A stretch of 64,000 nt of DNA, from the NCBI GenBank assembly GCA_002205965.3, contig NADL03000135.1:124001-188000 (forward strand), in the 5' to 3' direction. Of the stretch, positions 1-11,370 are shown one piece after another. Numbering within the stretch: the first letter of the stretch is position 1; each line of letters opens with the position of its first letter. The position numbers and the translations under genes were made by a program. The notes under the pieces were generated by a model. The model worked only from the letters and a program-made list of their open reading frames with translations. It searched no databases and was not told the origin of the DNA. The DNA comes from Kappaphycus alvarezii (lineage: Eukaryota; Rhodophyta; Florideophyceae; Gigartinales; Solieriaceae).

Positions 1-314
1 ACTCAAAGACAGCGCTTCGGAAGTAGCAAATATCAGCGAAACAGGGGGTGTCGTACATATGTCGTACGTCGTAAGTGTACTGTACAGTACCTGATCACAC
101 ACAATGCACTGTAATGTACAATGCAGGGTACAGGTCTGGTACACGTGGCAGGGCTGTACTGTACTGTAGGTATTACATTCTTAGTAGCATCGCCCAATGA
201 ACGACGATCGTATTTCATTGCCGTCCTCCGAGCTAGCCGAGATAACGGATTATCTCATGAGCCAGAATTTCACCCTTGATTCATTAATATCTCCCGGCGC
301 CCTCGCCCCCATCC
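1..314. other. Intergenic region rich in TACAGTAC/GTACTGTA motifs
   Basis: This stretch lies upstream of the PPR-like gene. It contains several overlapping copies of a GTAC-centred palindromic motif (around 70-92 and 150-172). The same motif recurs in other spacers of this window (4.63, 29.4, 40.2-40.4 and 54.7 kb). No credible gene is seen. It may hold the promoter of the downstream gene, but no TATA-like element was singled out. Confidence 0.5.
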
Positions 315-2528
315 ATGAATTCTCACCGTTGTCACATTCAGCGCCTTGCCTCTCGGCCGCTAACCACCATCCCTACCGAAGTCGACATTGTCCGCGATCT
401 CCGACAAGGCAACTTTGAACGCGCCATTCAACGCTTTTGTAAACGCCCGCACCACCAACGATCCAATGCTCTCTACGAATCCATCATCTTCGCATGTGCC
501 CAAGTTCCAGATGCTGTTGCAGCCCAAGCTGCCTTGAATGCTATGCCGAAACCATCCCCATCCGCTGTCCATCATGTGGTCACGGCCCTCTGCAGAGAAC
601 AAAACGTCCCGGCTGCTTGGACGTGCTTTCCAAATTACCAGAATGGGATATCAACCTGGATCAGCGGATGGTTACAGCAGTAACCAGGGCCACTCAGCGA
701 AGCCCATCCTCCTACACTGATGGCAGCGTTACCAGGCTGAATCGACTTACCGCCACCCAGAATCCAGAGCGCCCGGCCTTTCATCCTCTCTCTGCTGCCG
801 ATCTGTTTGTTGAGGATGGAGGTGATTGTGAAAAGTTTCTGAAACTAATTCAAGACGGTTCCCTCGTGGAGCGACATTCATCTCAAACGCGAACGGATTT
901 GCAAAGAGTTATTTCCGCAGAGGCTGCCCTAAGAGCAGCAAACGGCGATATCGATACTGTCATGAAGTTATGGAAGAGGATGCAGAACGACGATTCTTGA
1001 GCAGTAGGTCGGTGTCGTAGCAGCGGCTATTTCTGCTATCATTCCTGCCGGAGAAGCCGCAGCACCAATAGCACTGAATCTCCTGATGACATGGGTTCAC
1101 AAGTTCTTGTATGATGGGAATACTGGTCAGGGCAAACCTCTCTATGTAGAGAATCCATCCGCCATTGCTCTTTTTATTACATCTGTGACCAAAGCTCTTG
1201 CAGCCGCAGCAAAACCTGCTCCGCTCCTTGCATTGTCAGCGTTTGATGCTTTGTGGGAGATGTCTCTGCCAAAGTTCCGTACATCTCTGCCTTTAGCTGG
1301 GGCCTACTTTAAAATTTTGCAGCATGCAGAATTATCGCTTGAAGAGACCAAGTCGAGGATTGATGCGATTCGCGAAAATCACATACAGCTGGATGAACAA
1401 GGTTTCTCCATGGCCCTAGGTGCTATCCTGAGATGTGACGAACGAGTAGTGGAGAAATTGACTGCTGGAAAAGAGTGGACGCATACCATGAGTAATGCAG
1501 GCATTCCGCTTACCCTCCATACCTATAATCTGTTTGCGGGACAACTCAGGTACTGCAATGATCCAGAGATGGTGAGTTCACTTCTAACAGATATGACGAG
1601 CAGTGGGGTCACTCCCTCACCGTGACATATGGACTTATTTTTGACGCCTGTGTCATGCCAGGAGACTATTTATCGCCGGCTAGACGGAATGCCCTACCAG
1701 TTCCCGTATGGGAGCGAGTCCTGGTAGCCATGCAAGAGCACATGAAAGTGTCTAGGGTTTCACACACTCCGAACTCTAGACTCTCACTGGCACGTGCCTA
1801 CGCTCATCTGGGAGTTACTGCAAGAGCATTCGAAGAGTTTTCGGCTATCTATCTGATATGGCGATTTTCTCTGGCGATAACCTTGGTACTGCGGGAGGAT
1901 TTGAGGATGCGTACAGCCAAATGATATTCAATCTCGCCCATTGCAGGGAAAGCAGTTCGGACGGAATAGAGGGCGCACTTGAGATGTACAAGAAAATGAG
2001 GGAAGCCGGGGTTCCCGTCTCTGACATGGCTATGGATTCGGCTCTCGTAGCGAGTGTGCGTTTAGGGAAAGGGATGGAAGCCATCCAGATCATTGCCAAT
2101 TGTATTGATGACAAACCCACCCTGAGCTAAGCCCTGTTGGGCTGCAACATCTTCTCATGGCTCATGGAGATATATGTGATCGTGATGCATGGCTCAAGAC
2201 CCGATCAGTAATTGAAGAGACCCTTGAACACGTTTCTTCAGACGATTTTTCCTTGTTGATGAGGAAACTTATAATTGGTTTTGCCCGCCGTCAGCATCGA
2301 GACATCTGCAGTGACATAATGAGAATCGCCCGTGTTGAGGTCCCTGATCTTGAATACGTGATGCAAGGGAGAGAGTTTCTAAGGTTTCGATCGCCGCATT
2401 CTGGAGAGACTGCATCATCGGGGGTGGGCTCTCTCGAGTCCTCCGGAGAGGAAACAGTGCGGTCAGGAGATTCGTCTCCCGGGAAGAACCTAGCCAGCTT
2501 CAATGGAGGCTCTGTATTACCCCTGTAG
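315..2528 (+). CDS. PPR-like helical-repeat protein, frame-interrupted
   Basis: This is probably an organelle-targeted pentatricopeptide-repeat (PPR) protein; the family binds organellar RNA. I chose the ATG at 315 because it opens an arginine- and serine-rich N-terminus (MNSHRCHIQRLASRPL) that resembles a transit peptide; an ATG at 197 is a poorer alternative. The clearest PPR unit lies at about 1515-1660: it begins TYNLFAGQL, contains MTSSGVTPSP and runs into VTYGLIFDAC. A second helical unit near 1950-2080 has ALEMYKKMREAGVPVSD. The coherent protein is spread over several frames, with frame changes near 640, 1000, 1620, 1850 and 2130, and ends in a serine- and glycine-rich tail with a stop at 2526-2528. 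It converges on the CAF-1 gene. The frame changes could be sequencing indels or decay. The PPR assignment rests on few repeats; a related helical-repeat family is possible. Confidence 0.55.
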
Positions 2529-2644
2529 ACAGATTCGACCAACATTAAATTGCACATAGACAATAACAGAGACAAAGCAGACAAAATTCTACCGGACGCG
2601 TTTACAAGACGACAGTAGTGCCATATACTTTACATTTTTCTTGG
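2529..2644. other. Short convergent spacer between two host genes
   Basis: A 116-bp gap separates the stop codons of the PPR-like gene (+) and CAF-1 p60 (-). It must hold both 3' ends. No repeat or RNA gene is visible. Confidence 0.5.
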
Positions 2645-4327
2645 CTAATCAACGACTAACTGCGGTTCTATTCTCCTGCGTTTTGGCACAGATGGATCCT
2701 CATGCAAGTCGCTAGCTTCCCGATATACTGGGGTCGGTAGCACTTGAGCTCTTTTCCTTGCTTCTGCAAGGGGGGGAAACACCCTCAGCCCCTGCTTGAG
2801 ACCGTTGTAAACATTTTCTTGAATCCACCGCACCAGGTATTGCCTTTGAGCAAGTTACGCATTCTCAGAGGACGCTCCGCTGGGTTTGAAACTTCTGATG
2901 ATGAGGCACCAAGTTGTGAGTGCGCTGCATGATTAGGTGTTGAATTACTTCTCGAAGCTTGCCCGCCCATTGTTTTAGGATTAACCTTGTTGACTTTTGT
3001 GACCGTCGGTATCTCTTTGGAGAGTGAGCGGAGCTCTCTCTGCAGGCAGAATTCTCGCAGCCAGCGAGGAATCTGATCTTCTTGAAGTTGCTCGCCAAGT
3101 TCCATCCCTGAAACGAAATGACACTGGCATACCCGTCCACCGAGGTAACAATAGGTTCCGTCCATCCTTACTCCACGAAATGTCAGTGTGTTCTGCACAG
3201 TGGAGACCGTCAACCTTAGCGAAAGGGCGAGTGAAGCTTTCTGTGTCATAGAACAAAATCGAGTCCGCACATGCCACCGCAAACACCATTCTATATGTGA
3301 ACCCCTTAAACGGCCCAGTGCTGTTAGAGGATGGTGAATTTTGTTCATCCCGTGGCATGTCAGATTGCATGGGCTGTTCGCGGTTTGAGGGCACATGAGA
3401 CTGTACCAATGCGGTTGTCGGAGGATCCCGCAACGCAAAAGAACTGGATTAAACCTGACAACACATGCGGGTTTCAACAAGCCACCGCACTGTGCCAAAG
3501 GCACCGACCAGTAATTCCTAGCAAAGAGGTGCACTGCAAAGGCCTTCTTCCCTCCTGAAAACTGCAAACCCGAGGGACATGCCAAGACTGAACCATCTGG
3601 AGACCATGCCAAGCGCCTAAAAAACGTCTTGAACTTTGAGTCATCCACAAATAACTTATTTTCCGATGTAATAGCCGTTGCAACAGCCACTTGCGCCCAC
3701 GGTGTGCTGCCTGTCTTTGAAAATACACGCAAGGCGCGGTCATTACCTAACGACGCGATAATCTTCCGACAGGATCGATTGCAACGCCTTGACATAATTG
3801 GTATGCGAGCGAATGGTAACAAGAGCTTGAGACGGATTGCGGACGTCCCAGACCATGATAGAATTGTCAACACTCGCGGAAACGAGTGTATGGCCATCAA
3901 CTGCCCAAGCAAGGTCGAGAACATCCTGAACATGGCCGCGCAATGTAACATCATGGACCACCGCTCACGCGGAAGGAGACTATTTTTGCCGCCATCAGCC
4001 GCTTCAAAACAAGTGCCACTAGATGCCGACCTCCAGCATACCTCCACACCACAATCTCACCTTGATCAGCGCCAGTAGCGATATGAAACCCGGATAGCGA
4101 GAAACGGGCAATGTTCACGGTGGTGAGATGCGCGCGAAGGTCACACAGCCAATCTACGGTGGCGGAGCGCGCGGCAGAGTTGGGGGAAGGAGGGTCGGGG
4201 AGTTGAAACGCCATACGCGGGCAACTTTGTCGCCGCCGGCGGTGACGACACGGTTGTCAGAGGAGATGTCGACGCTCCATATGGGAGATTTTTCGTGCCA
4301 TGCAATTTCTAGGAGTTTGGCTTGCAT
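2645..4327 (-). CDS. Chromatin assembly factor 1 subunit p60 (CHAF1B/FAS2/Cac2 family)
   Basis: This WD40 subunit of CAF-1 deposits H3-H4 onto replicating DNA in the nucleus. The start is the ATG at 4327, in a CCACC-ATG context; it opens MQAKLLEIAWHEKSPIWSVD, like the N-terminus of CHAF1B. WD40 blades follow in order: VTAGGDKVARVWRF, LTTVNIARFSLSGFHIATG, LRGHVQDVLDLAWAVDGHTL with SASVDNSIMVWDV, IIASLGNDRALRVF, then FFRRLAWSPDGSVLACPSG, and YRMVFAVACADSILFYDTES with DISWSKDG. These match the family blade by blade. The C-terminus is basic (VPKRRRIEPQLVVD) and may be a nuclear signal. The frame changes about six or seven times (near 4190, 3960, 3775, 3430, 3140 and 2830). The first lies among C runs, as expected of homopolymer error; decay cannot be excluded. 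A 420-residue open frame at 2785-4047 is only partly the true protein. Confidence 0.85.
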
Positions 4328-4650
4328 GGTGGGGTTGGATGGGCCGAGGGGAGAGTTAGGACGGGTGGAAAGGCTGTTCGGAGGGTTTGAGATTCGTTTT
4401 GGGGTAACGGTGGGAAGTAGAGGAGAAGGGGTTTACGGCGGGAATGCCAGAGGCTATGGTTGCCAAGACTGGTAGTCAGGAAGTGCATTTCAAAGTAGAT
4501 CTACTGGATTTGGTAGGAAAATTGTAAGCTACTGATCCGGTCTGTAGTGGTTGTTTTGGTTTCGCGCCAAAAAATGGCTTGTTGCCAACTGCGTTTAATT
4601 TTCTCTTTTGAATACCGATTTAATCCTGTATGGTACAGTACTGTAAGTCA
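4328..4650. other. Upstream region of the CAF-1 gene
   Basis: This spacer between the CAF-1 start and the first nuclease-module copy is the likely promoter and 5' UTR of CAF-1. It ends in a TACAGTACTGTA motif at about 4632. No gene is seen. Confidence 0.4.
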
Positions 4651-5170
4651 AATTCTACCAAACGTTTTTTCTGTAACCTGAGATTATCAGCCAAATTCAG
4701 ATGCGGGCGATGTAGTCTTCGCAGAGGCGGATGGTGGCAGAGGCGGGAGCGCCGCGCGAGTCAAAGGCGACGCAATGGAGCGGAAGCCAAGATCTCGGGG
4801 AACAGTCGAGCGGGGGCGCACCGGGAAATCATCCCTCGAAGTCCGGATCTTCGAGCGATGGCCTCGTCTGCGGCGCCGCCGTCGGCATGGGCGGCTTTGT
4901 CAATAGAGGGCTCGAAGGGACACACCACGATGATGTCCATGCAGCAGGATGATCTTGCGGGCCGACCTGAAGCGCAGGGGGGTAGAAGAGGACATCGGCG
5001 GGCTGAGTTTAGTTCCAGGGACGAGGAGCGGGGCCTCAAACCGGCAATCAACCCCAGCAGCGCGCACAAGCTGGGAGGCGATGGCGTTGCGGAGGTTGTG
5101 TTAGCTGTGAAGGTGTCCGAATCCGTGAGGGCAATCGTCAGTCGCACGGTCTCCCATGCATTCTGCTGAT
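4650..5170 (-). pseudogene. LINE-like C-terminal nuclease module, copy B (truncated)
   Basis: Read on the minus strand, this carries the motif order seen in seven places in the window: PADVLF, then MDIIVVCP after about 20 residues, then a KAAHADGGAA block, then CVAFDSRGAPAS. The PAD...D spacing resembles the restriction-like (PD-(D/E)XK type) endonuclease at the C-terminus of RLE-class LINEs such as R2. That family call is inference from motif order. The module is split over frames and has no reverse transcriptase part, as expected of a 5'-truncated, decayed insertion. It lies next to copy A in the same orientation but differs from it in sequence, so the two are not a recent duplication. Confidence 0.5.
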
Positions 5171-5205
5171 GACTCTCAGAGGTTAGCTCGTAGTCTAAAG
5201 TGAGA

Positions 5206-5286
5206 GAGAGAATCTTTACTCTTTACTTATCTTGAGTGTACACCAGTGAGAGAATCTTTACTCTTTACTTATCTTGAGTGTACACC
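5206..5286. repeat. 42-bp tandem duplication (about two copies)
   Basis: The unit starting GAGAGAATCTTTACTC and ending TGAGTGTACACC occurs twice in tandem with a 42-bp period. It sits between nuclease-module copies B and A, just beyond the stop of copy A. Confidence 0.85.
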
Positions 5287-5304
5287 GACTGACCGACTAT
5301 TCAG

Positions 5305-5860
5305 TTAAGAGCTAACTGGATGGACCACATCGGTCACGTGCAGTGGGGCCTGCGATATGATGGCCATAGCCACCGACGACCACAAAGTGCAACTGATACG
5401 CTGGTAGATGCGTGTGCGAATCGTAGCGTCCGAGTTGTTGCATTTCCTGGCTACACGTGATACAAGCTCTTCGATGAATAATGCGGTATCCGGAGAAGGG
5501 GCACCGAGGGAGTCGAAAACCAGAGGCTGGAATCGGAAACCTGGGTCGCGGGAGGGCAGAGAGGGGGGGACCAGGCGCCTTGACAGCTTGTGCTGTAGGT
5601 CCTGGACTTTGCGTTGGTGCGTGAGGGCGGCAGCCCCACCGGCGACTTGCGTCGCTTTGGTGATGGAGGTCTGGTTGAACGGTGACGTAACGGCGACGTC
5701 GCATGCGATGGGTCGGTCTGGTAAGCCAGCTTCAGTGTCACGGGGGGGATGCACGAGGAGAATGTCAGCGGGCCTGTAGTCCGTCCCGGGGAGGAGATTC
5801 TCAACTTCGAACTCGTAGTCAAGCATGTACAGCTCGGTCGATTGCCGTGAAGGATCATTC
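5305..5860 (-). pseudogene. LINE-like C-terminal nuclease module, copy A (5'-truncated)
   Basis: This is the best preserved copy: one open frame of about 185 residues. In order it has PADILLVHPP, ACDVAVTSP about 18 residues later, a KATQVAGGAA block, FQPLVFDSLGAPSPD, and a tail RTRIYQRISCTLWSSVAMA. Copy E at 45.4-46.6 kb matches it nearly block for block, including the last residues before the stop (HPVSS against HPVIS). Reverse transcriptase sequence is absent. At its 5' side the frame runs into a 45-bp segment shared with the gag start of the neighbouring Copia. The aspartates of PAD and of DVAV are plausible catalytic residues of a restriction-like nuclease. I cannot exclude another PD-(D/E)XK-like or unrelated domain. 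Confidence 0.55.
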
Positions 5861-5868
5861 CGTTCCAT
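5824..5868 (-). repeat. 45-bp segment shared with 10182-10226
   Basis: It matches 10182-10226 at 42 of 45 positions, in the same orientation, and translates on the minus strand as MERNDPSRQSTELYM. The two copies flank the body of the Copia element between them. They may be remains of its terminal repeats or of a second gag start. Confidence 0.7.
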
Positions 5869-5958
5869 ATTCATCTTTTTTTGGATGTTTTCTCATCCAG
5901 CGGGTTTGTCTGAGTGGTTACACAGTGTCTGATGAAAATCGACAAGTAGAATTCCGGT

Positions 5959-6409
5959 TTACACAATAAACTCTGAAGGTCTTGACATGGGACTGGCTGT
6001 TTTTGTTAAAGGGTCAGCGGGGATGATTTTTCCCGGAATCCATACCATCCGATGCACCTGGCGAGTTTCGAACTCGTAACGAATGAATGCAACATCGCCA
6101 TGGATTGCGCGATCTACTGCATTCTGGCATGTAGAGAGAGTTGTGTACAAGTCCTTCGAGTCCACAACTATACGCAAGCCCACACAAACTCCTAGTAGCT
6201 CCCTTAGTCCCTTCGCCAGCCCTTTCCCTTCTTCGATAGCTTCGCAAGCTGCGAGAATCTCCGCTGAACCGATATATTATACCAGTCGGCGTGACTTGTG
6301 CGAACTCCTGGCCAGAACTTGAAAGGCCGAATCGACTATCATCTCTCCAAACAAAACTCCAGCGATGTATGCAAGCTGCCCACGCTCGTTGGGGCCGCTT
6401 ATGTCTCAA
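5959..6409 (-). pseudogene. Copia I RNase H region
   Basis: The minus strand carries the Copia-type RNase H C-terminus: VDSKDLYTTLSTCQNAVDR, then RYEFETRQVHRMVWIPG and IPADPLTK. This is the downstream end of element I. It is a fossil. Confidence 0.75.
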
Positions 6410-6599
6410 AACACTATGACAGACACTTCGTAATGCCCTTTGTCTGCGGATCTGATGAACGAAATAGCAGTGCTACGCTTTTTAAGGCCCCTGAGCAAGT
6501 TGATCTGCAGTAATAGGTCCTTTACTAAGGCCGTTGCCCCTCTCTGCTGAAGGAAGTTAGGGACGAACGCACAAAAAGGTGAAGATGCAATACCGAGCC

Positions 6600-7700
6600 A
6601 TCCGATGGAGCTGTTCAGTGACTGAAAAGCTGCAGCCTCGATGCTGTTTAGCTGGCAGTCAATTTCCTTCCTTCAGTTACGAGAGATCGACGTCTCTGCA
6701 TGCGATTGAGTTTTAGAATCTCCGTCGATGCCCACATTCATGTCTTCATCCTGCGTGATTGTCACTCCATAGAATTGGAAGACACCCGTTGGATAAACTA
6801 TTTCGCCGGGTTTTTGAAACTGCTTGATCCGTTCGACGATGTTTGAGATCTTTTCCTTATGTCCCGCAAACAATTTATCGTCTAATACCTTCATTGCTAC
6901 TATTGAGGTCTCCGGCCTTTTTCATGTAGAACAATTGGGGCACCTGAACCACTTGCCCAAAGTTAAGCGCGTGGAGAAATTCATCACTAAGTTGCTGTCA
7001 TTTGGCGCCTGCATTGGCCAGTCCGAACGCGGGCAGAAATCAATAGCCAATAATGCCTACGCCTAGATGTGCACTCTCTGGGTGGTAGCACGTAGACGTC
7101 TCGGTGTGCGATTGTTTGAGGGAACGCGATCTCCAAGTCAATTTTGGCCAGGGTCCTTCGAAACACAGTGGCTAGTGACAGTAGGATTCTGATTCCCAGT
7201 AGGGGAAAGGTTGCCGAGTCCATTTTAAGGATTTCCATGTCGCTGTCTTTTTGCCCGTGTACGGTTATGCGGGCCTTGAGCGTGAGAGATCCGTCGTCGC
7301 ACTTCTTCACCTTTTAAAAGACGTTGCTGTTACAATATTCGCGTTCGTGGGTATCAGCGACACTGCTTCGTCCCGGAATTGTCTTTTGAATGGGGTTTCC
7401 TCCCTCTCATAGGCGTTCCGCGTGGCAAACGGAGGGGATCCCGTGTGCTTTGTGCAACATGAACTCAGTGGTACCGAACACTCGGTGGTACTGTTCGACG
7501 ATCTGCTTCTCATTACGCTGCAGCTCTTGTCCCGTGAATGGTTCTACTTCGCCAGCTTCGATTTGGCGTCTAATTTGAGCGATGTCCTGATTCACTGCTT
7601 CCTGTTGCGGCGAAACGTAGTTCCACATCTCACCCTGGCGAATGAGTAACTCCCTGTCCTTATCTTTATAGTGTATTTCGTACTTGCCTGTCATGTTTGT
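6600..7700 (-). pseudogene. Copia I reverse transcriptase region
   Basis: Minus-strand pieces of a Copia RT are visible: LKARITVHGQKDSD, LLSLATVFRRTLAKIDLEIA, YVLPPRE and FQFYGVTITQDEDM. They are in the right order for a Copia pol gene. This is a fossil. Confidence 0.65.
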
Positions 7701-9699
7701 ATACGGTTACGGGGTAGAAATAGTCATCCATGGTATAATACACTTAGGTTTTGTCGCCCACGGAGGGCAAGTGAGGGCCGAGACCGTCTAGTTCGTGGTC
7801 TGAATATTCGCGTCTATCCTGGGCTGGAGCACTGTATTCCTCGTGCTCGGAGTTTGACAGCTTCGTTTTTCCTTCAAGTTGTGCACAGCGTCGTCTGGGT
7901 TCCGGTCCATCTCATCAATGCAGTCTTGCAAAGCGGCAGTTAGCTCGTCCTGGCGTATATCAGGCCTTACATCTTCTATAGTGGCCGTCATTTTGCGGGC
8001 TCTGGCTCCCGAGACAGTTTCTGTGTGAATAAGGAGGTCTAATTCCAATGCAGGACGGTTATCGGTCCTTTTGCCTATCTTTTATTTGTATTTCTTGACG
8101 AATACCTGCACCAGATCTCCGACTGCAATTGGACCTTCCAGGATTGCTTTGGATCTGAGCATAACCGTGAGTTTGAGTTTCGCCAGCATGGTCTCGTGTG
8201 CTGCAATGAGGTCCTGTGGGAGCAATTTTAGTGCTTTCCGGACTTTGGTACCCCTTTGTCAACTCGTGTTCTGACAGTATCTAGTTCCTGTAGAGGTCTT
8301 TCGAGATCCTAATGGCTCATTGAACATTCACTGCGCTCATCCAGGTCCTTTCATCGTGGTGGATGGATGCCTTCCGTCATTCTAATACGTCGCGGATGAT
8401 CCTGTGCCTCGATTCCAGCACGTTGTCGTAGTGCCTTCGGTGGGATAACAGTCTCCCTTCGATATTCTGGTCCTCTGGTAATGACTTAAAGGCCTTTTTC
8501 TAGAATGATCGGTCGTATACAATTGTCCCTGGGGTCCAGAACCGCGTGATCCAATGTGAGTCTAACACGACAATGGCGTTGGCCATGGATGTTTCTTCCA
8601 CTACTGTGCCGGTATAGTATCACGAAGCGGTTTCCACGATGTGTATGACGCAGCGTTCTTTAAATTACATGTGGTCGACGCACAAAACTTAGTTAAGGGA
8701 TAAAGTCATCGAGCTAAAAGACACTATGCGGGTTGCGGTAGGCCTTTTGGTCGTCTTACAGTTGGTACACCTCTTAAGTACGAACAGTAGATACATTTCA
8801 CATGGTTTTTCCAGATGCCGTTATGTTGCAGCATGACCTTGATGTTCATGTACATCGAATGGCTGCAAGTGTTCTTGTGGACCTTGTCCGCGAGCTTCCT
8901 CGTTTTACGCCAAGGCTTGAAGGCTTCTTTTTCGACTGTCGTGACGGCATATAACAGCGTAGTTCGGCCTTCTTCTGTTATGGTGCCAGCGTCGAATTTG
9001 AACTCTGAATGCGGGATATAGGTGTGCATGTAATGGTCAACGAGGGTGACCCACCCTGGAGAAGCACCAGAAGAGTCTTGTGGTAGAACCAATTTGTTCT
9101 AACTCGTGTGAAGTATGTCGCAACGACGAGTTACATTTCGACCGATAATCCACTGCGAGGTACCTTCGATGACCAAGTGCGTGATGCGCACTGCATTACC
9201 TTTGTCCTTTCTAGCATCAAACACGACCGGTCCGAGTATCCTCTGAGCCTGACTTTTGTGATCAACTGTGCCATACTTCCAGTATGGTCGGTCTGCTACT
9301 GCTGCAGGGATCGTTTCCAGCTGACCTTTCCATGCTAGACACACTATTCTCACAGTTAGAATGATTTCTGTGACTCCAATTCCACTGCACGGTGCTTCGT
9401 CGTCTGTAAGTGGCCCCAACGGTGTGTGTAGTGCCCCCTCTAAAAAAAGCGATCTATCTGTGCCTCATTGAATTTTAGTACTGTCCATCTCACTCGCCTG
9501 GGGCGTCCAAGGATAGCACTACGGATTTCAAAGACCCATATTCATTATGGTCGCCCTTACAATGGCCAAATTACCGCATTTGTAACATTTGGTCCTGGTC
9601 TTTAGCTTCCCAATCTGCTCTGAGGTGCGCTGTCGGCTTTTTTTGTTCTTCGAAGGGGCTTAATTCTGAGCGCGAGCCGTGCTCTGCCAGTAATTGGGT

Positions 9700-10271
9700 G
9701 AAATCTACTTCGTACAGTCTTCTTTATGCCCATTAATTTTGTCACATTGGCTGAGAATGGACGCAATGGACTCGTAGGATTCGGTTGACAAGTAGTCGCT
9801 AGTAGTGGACCTCGACGTTAGCTCCGAATCTCTGTGTGTAGCGTTGATCAGCGCAGACACTCTTTGGTTGCTGTCCACATCGGCATTTGCCAACAGAGCG
9901 AATCAGACCATTACCTTGGAGAGCTTAGCATGAGTACCGTGAGAGTTCAGCCTTGACACCTGCACCTTAAAGATAGATTCGAAGTTCTTGAAGCTTTCTT
10001 GATAATGTCTTTTAGTTCTCAGTAAAGCTAGAAAGTCCTGAAACACGCCAGATACGACTGCGAGAGGGTCGTATCTTGATAAAGTGGTTACATGCAAATT
10101 GATTGCTGCCGGCACATCATAACTATTCTGTCCATTTTTCATCCCATATGCGTACTGTGCTATAGCCTTGACCTTCGTACTCATGTACAGCTCATTCGAT
10201 TGCCGTGAAGGATCATTTCGTTCCATGCAGCCTACCTTTCCGCACATCCGTCGGCGGTCAGCCGAATTCAA
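9700..10271 (-). pseudogene. Copia I gag region
   Basis: The minus-strand frame opens MERNDPSRQSNELYM and continues with helical gag-like sequence (for example LHVTTLSRYDPLAVVSGVFQ). Its place upstream of protease, integrase and RT supports gag. This is a fossil. Confidence 0.55.
10182..10226 (-). repeat. 45-bp segment shared with 5824-5868
   Basis: This is the partner of the segment at 5824-5868 (42 of 45 identical), here at the start of the gag frame of Copia I. Confidence 0.7.
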
Positions 10272-10514
10272 AGTAGGATTCGGTCAATGATGCTGTGCAG
10301 CCAACTGGGAGGTTAAGTGTTTTGCGAAACTGTGCCGCTGCAGTTTACAGAGTACAGCAGTTCTATGGACCACCTGGCATACAATGCAGCTGAATAATGC
10401 ACTAAAAGCCCAGGATAGACCAACCGGCACCATACTGTAGTAAAGGTATACAGCCGCCAACTGTTTGAGGCAGCCGGATTCGGGGTTCTATATGAGTTTA
10501 AAAACACATTTCCG

Positions 10515-10890
10515 GAATAAACGCACCTCCTTCTGAGCTCTTAGTGCATCGGTGGTCTGACGGTACCAACGCCTCTGCGCGCCTCCCTGTGGAATACGAC
10601 GTCAAATTCACCTCTCCATGTGAGGAGAGCTCTATATCCATGGGGACACGCGAAGCGCGTGTTGTGGCCAGTGCAGCGGAACGACGGAAGCATTGAGAGT
10701 TCATCAGCAAAGTGTGGCAGCTAATATCGTAGATGCATTCCCAAGTCGATCGAAGTCAGGATGGAAGTTCTTCCCGCTAGCTTTTGACTCGCTGCGTCCG
10801 CCTCCTGCGAAAAAATCGAAGGTGATCGACGAAAACGCGACAGCTGTCGCGCTCCTCATTGGATGCTCAAAGAGAAGTAAAAAATGACTC
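10515..10890 (+). pseudogene. LINE-like C-terminal nuclease module, copy C (fragment)
   Basis: The plus strand has YDVKFTSP, then SSISMGTREARVVASAAE, then after a frame change FFPLAFDSLRPPP. This is the module's second aspartate strand, the alanine-rich block and the F-PL-FDS block in the usual order. It lies on the opposite strand to copies A and B, just outside the upstream end of Copia I. The PAD end and the last C-terminal block were not recognised. Confidence 0.5.
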
Positions 10891-11019
10891 GCTTTATCTG
10901 TAGCTTAATCTTGCCGTGTGGTACACATGTGACAAGTCAATGGTATGTTTTTACCCTGCAATGTCCATTGCCTAGCCACCCGACTCAAAGGGAACTTTTT
11001 TTGTTTTGTTTCAGTGGGA

Positions 11020-11370
11020 TGTTTGCTACCGCCTGACTTTACGTGTGCGATATTATTTACGGTGAACCGATGTGGAGCACTTGTTGAAACACATACCCAG
11101 ATCCTATGTGAGTTCGGATCCGGATGTTTCAATTTGCACGAGCAAAAGCGTTGAAGTTTCCACTGTCTGTATTCACATTGATTAGAAAGATTACTGACTC
11201 TGGATAGCGCATGTGCTAATATGAATTTACCGCTGCGGAGCGAATATTTACGCCATATCCCCGCAGCAAAGCTTCTTGCGTAAAAAATTGTAGCACCATG
11301 TAATCTGCAGCATCATAACTATGATCAAATCATCTGACTTACACGAAAACGTAACCTATACTATACCCTG
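11020..11370 (+). repeat. LTR of Copia family S, plus orientation
   Basis: About 300 bp here match the reverse complement of about 13.90-14.20 kb. Shared landmarks include ACCCAGATCCTAT, GAGCAAAAGCGTTGAA and ATCCCCGCAGCA. By its place ahead of a plus-strand gag, it is the 5' LTR of element II. Exact ends are uncertain. Confidence 0.65.

Larger units (their letters stand above)
5950..10280 (-). mobile_element. Copia retrotransposon I, degraded
   Basis: This Copia-class LTR element lies on the minus strand with parts in the usual order from high to low coordinate: gag (about 9.7-10.27 kb), protease region (about 9.1-9.45 kb), integrase region (about 7.7-9.0 kb), reverse transcriptase (about 6.6-7.7 kb) and RNase H (about 5.96-6.4 kb). 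Recognisable pieces are KARITVHGQKDSD and LAKIDLEIAF of the RT, and WIPGKIIPADPLTKTASPM at the end of RNase H. It is broken many times (well over five) and looks old. Clear LTRs were not found; only a 45-bp segment is shared by the two ends. Nuclease-module copies flank it on both sides. Confidence 0.8.

Noticed and set aside
2785-4047. A 420-codon minus-strand open frame as one protein
   Set aside because: Only its middle part carries CAF-1 WD40 sequence. The rest is a shadow of the same gene in other frames, so it is not a protein of its own.
5895-5945. tRNA-like GTCTGAGTGGTTA
   Set aside because: It resembles a D-arm of tRNA-Leu or tRNA-Ser, but no B box or stems follow.
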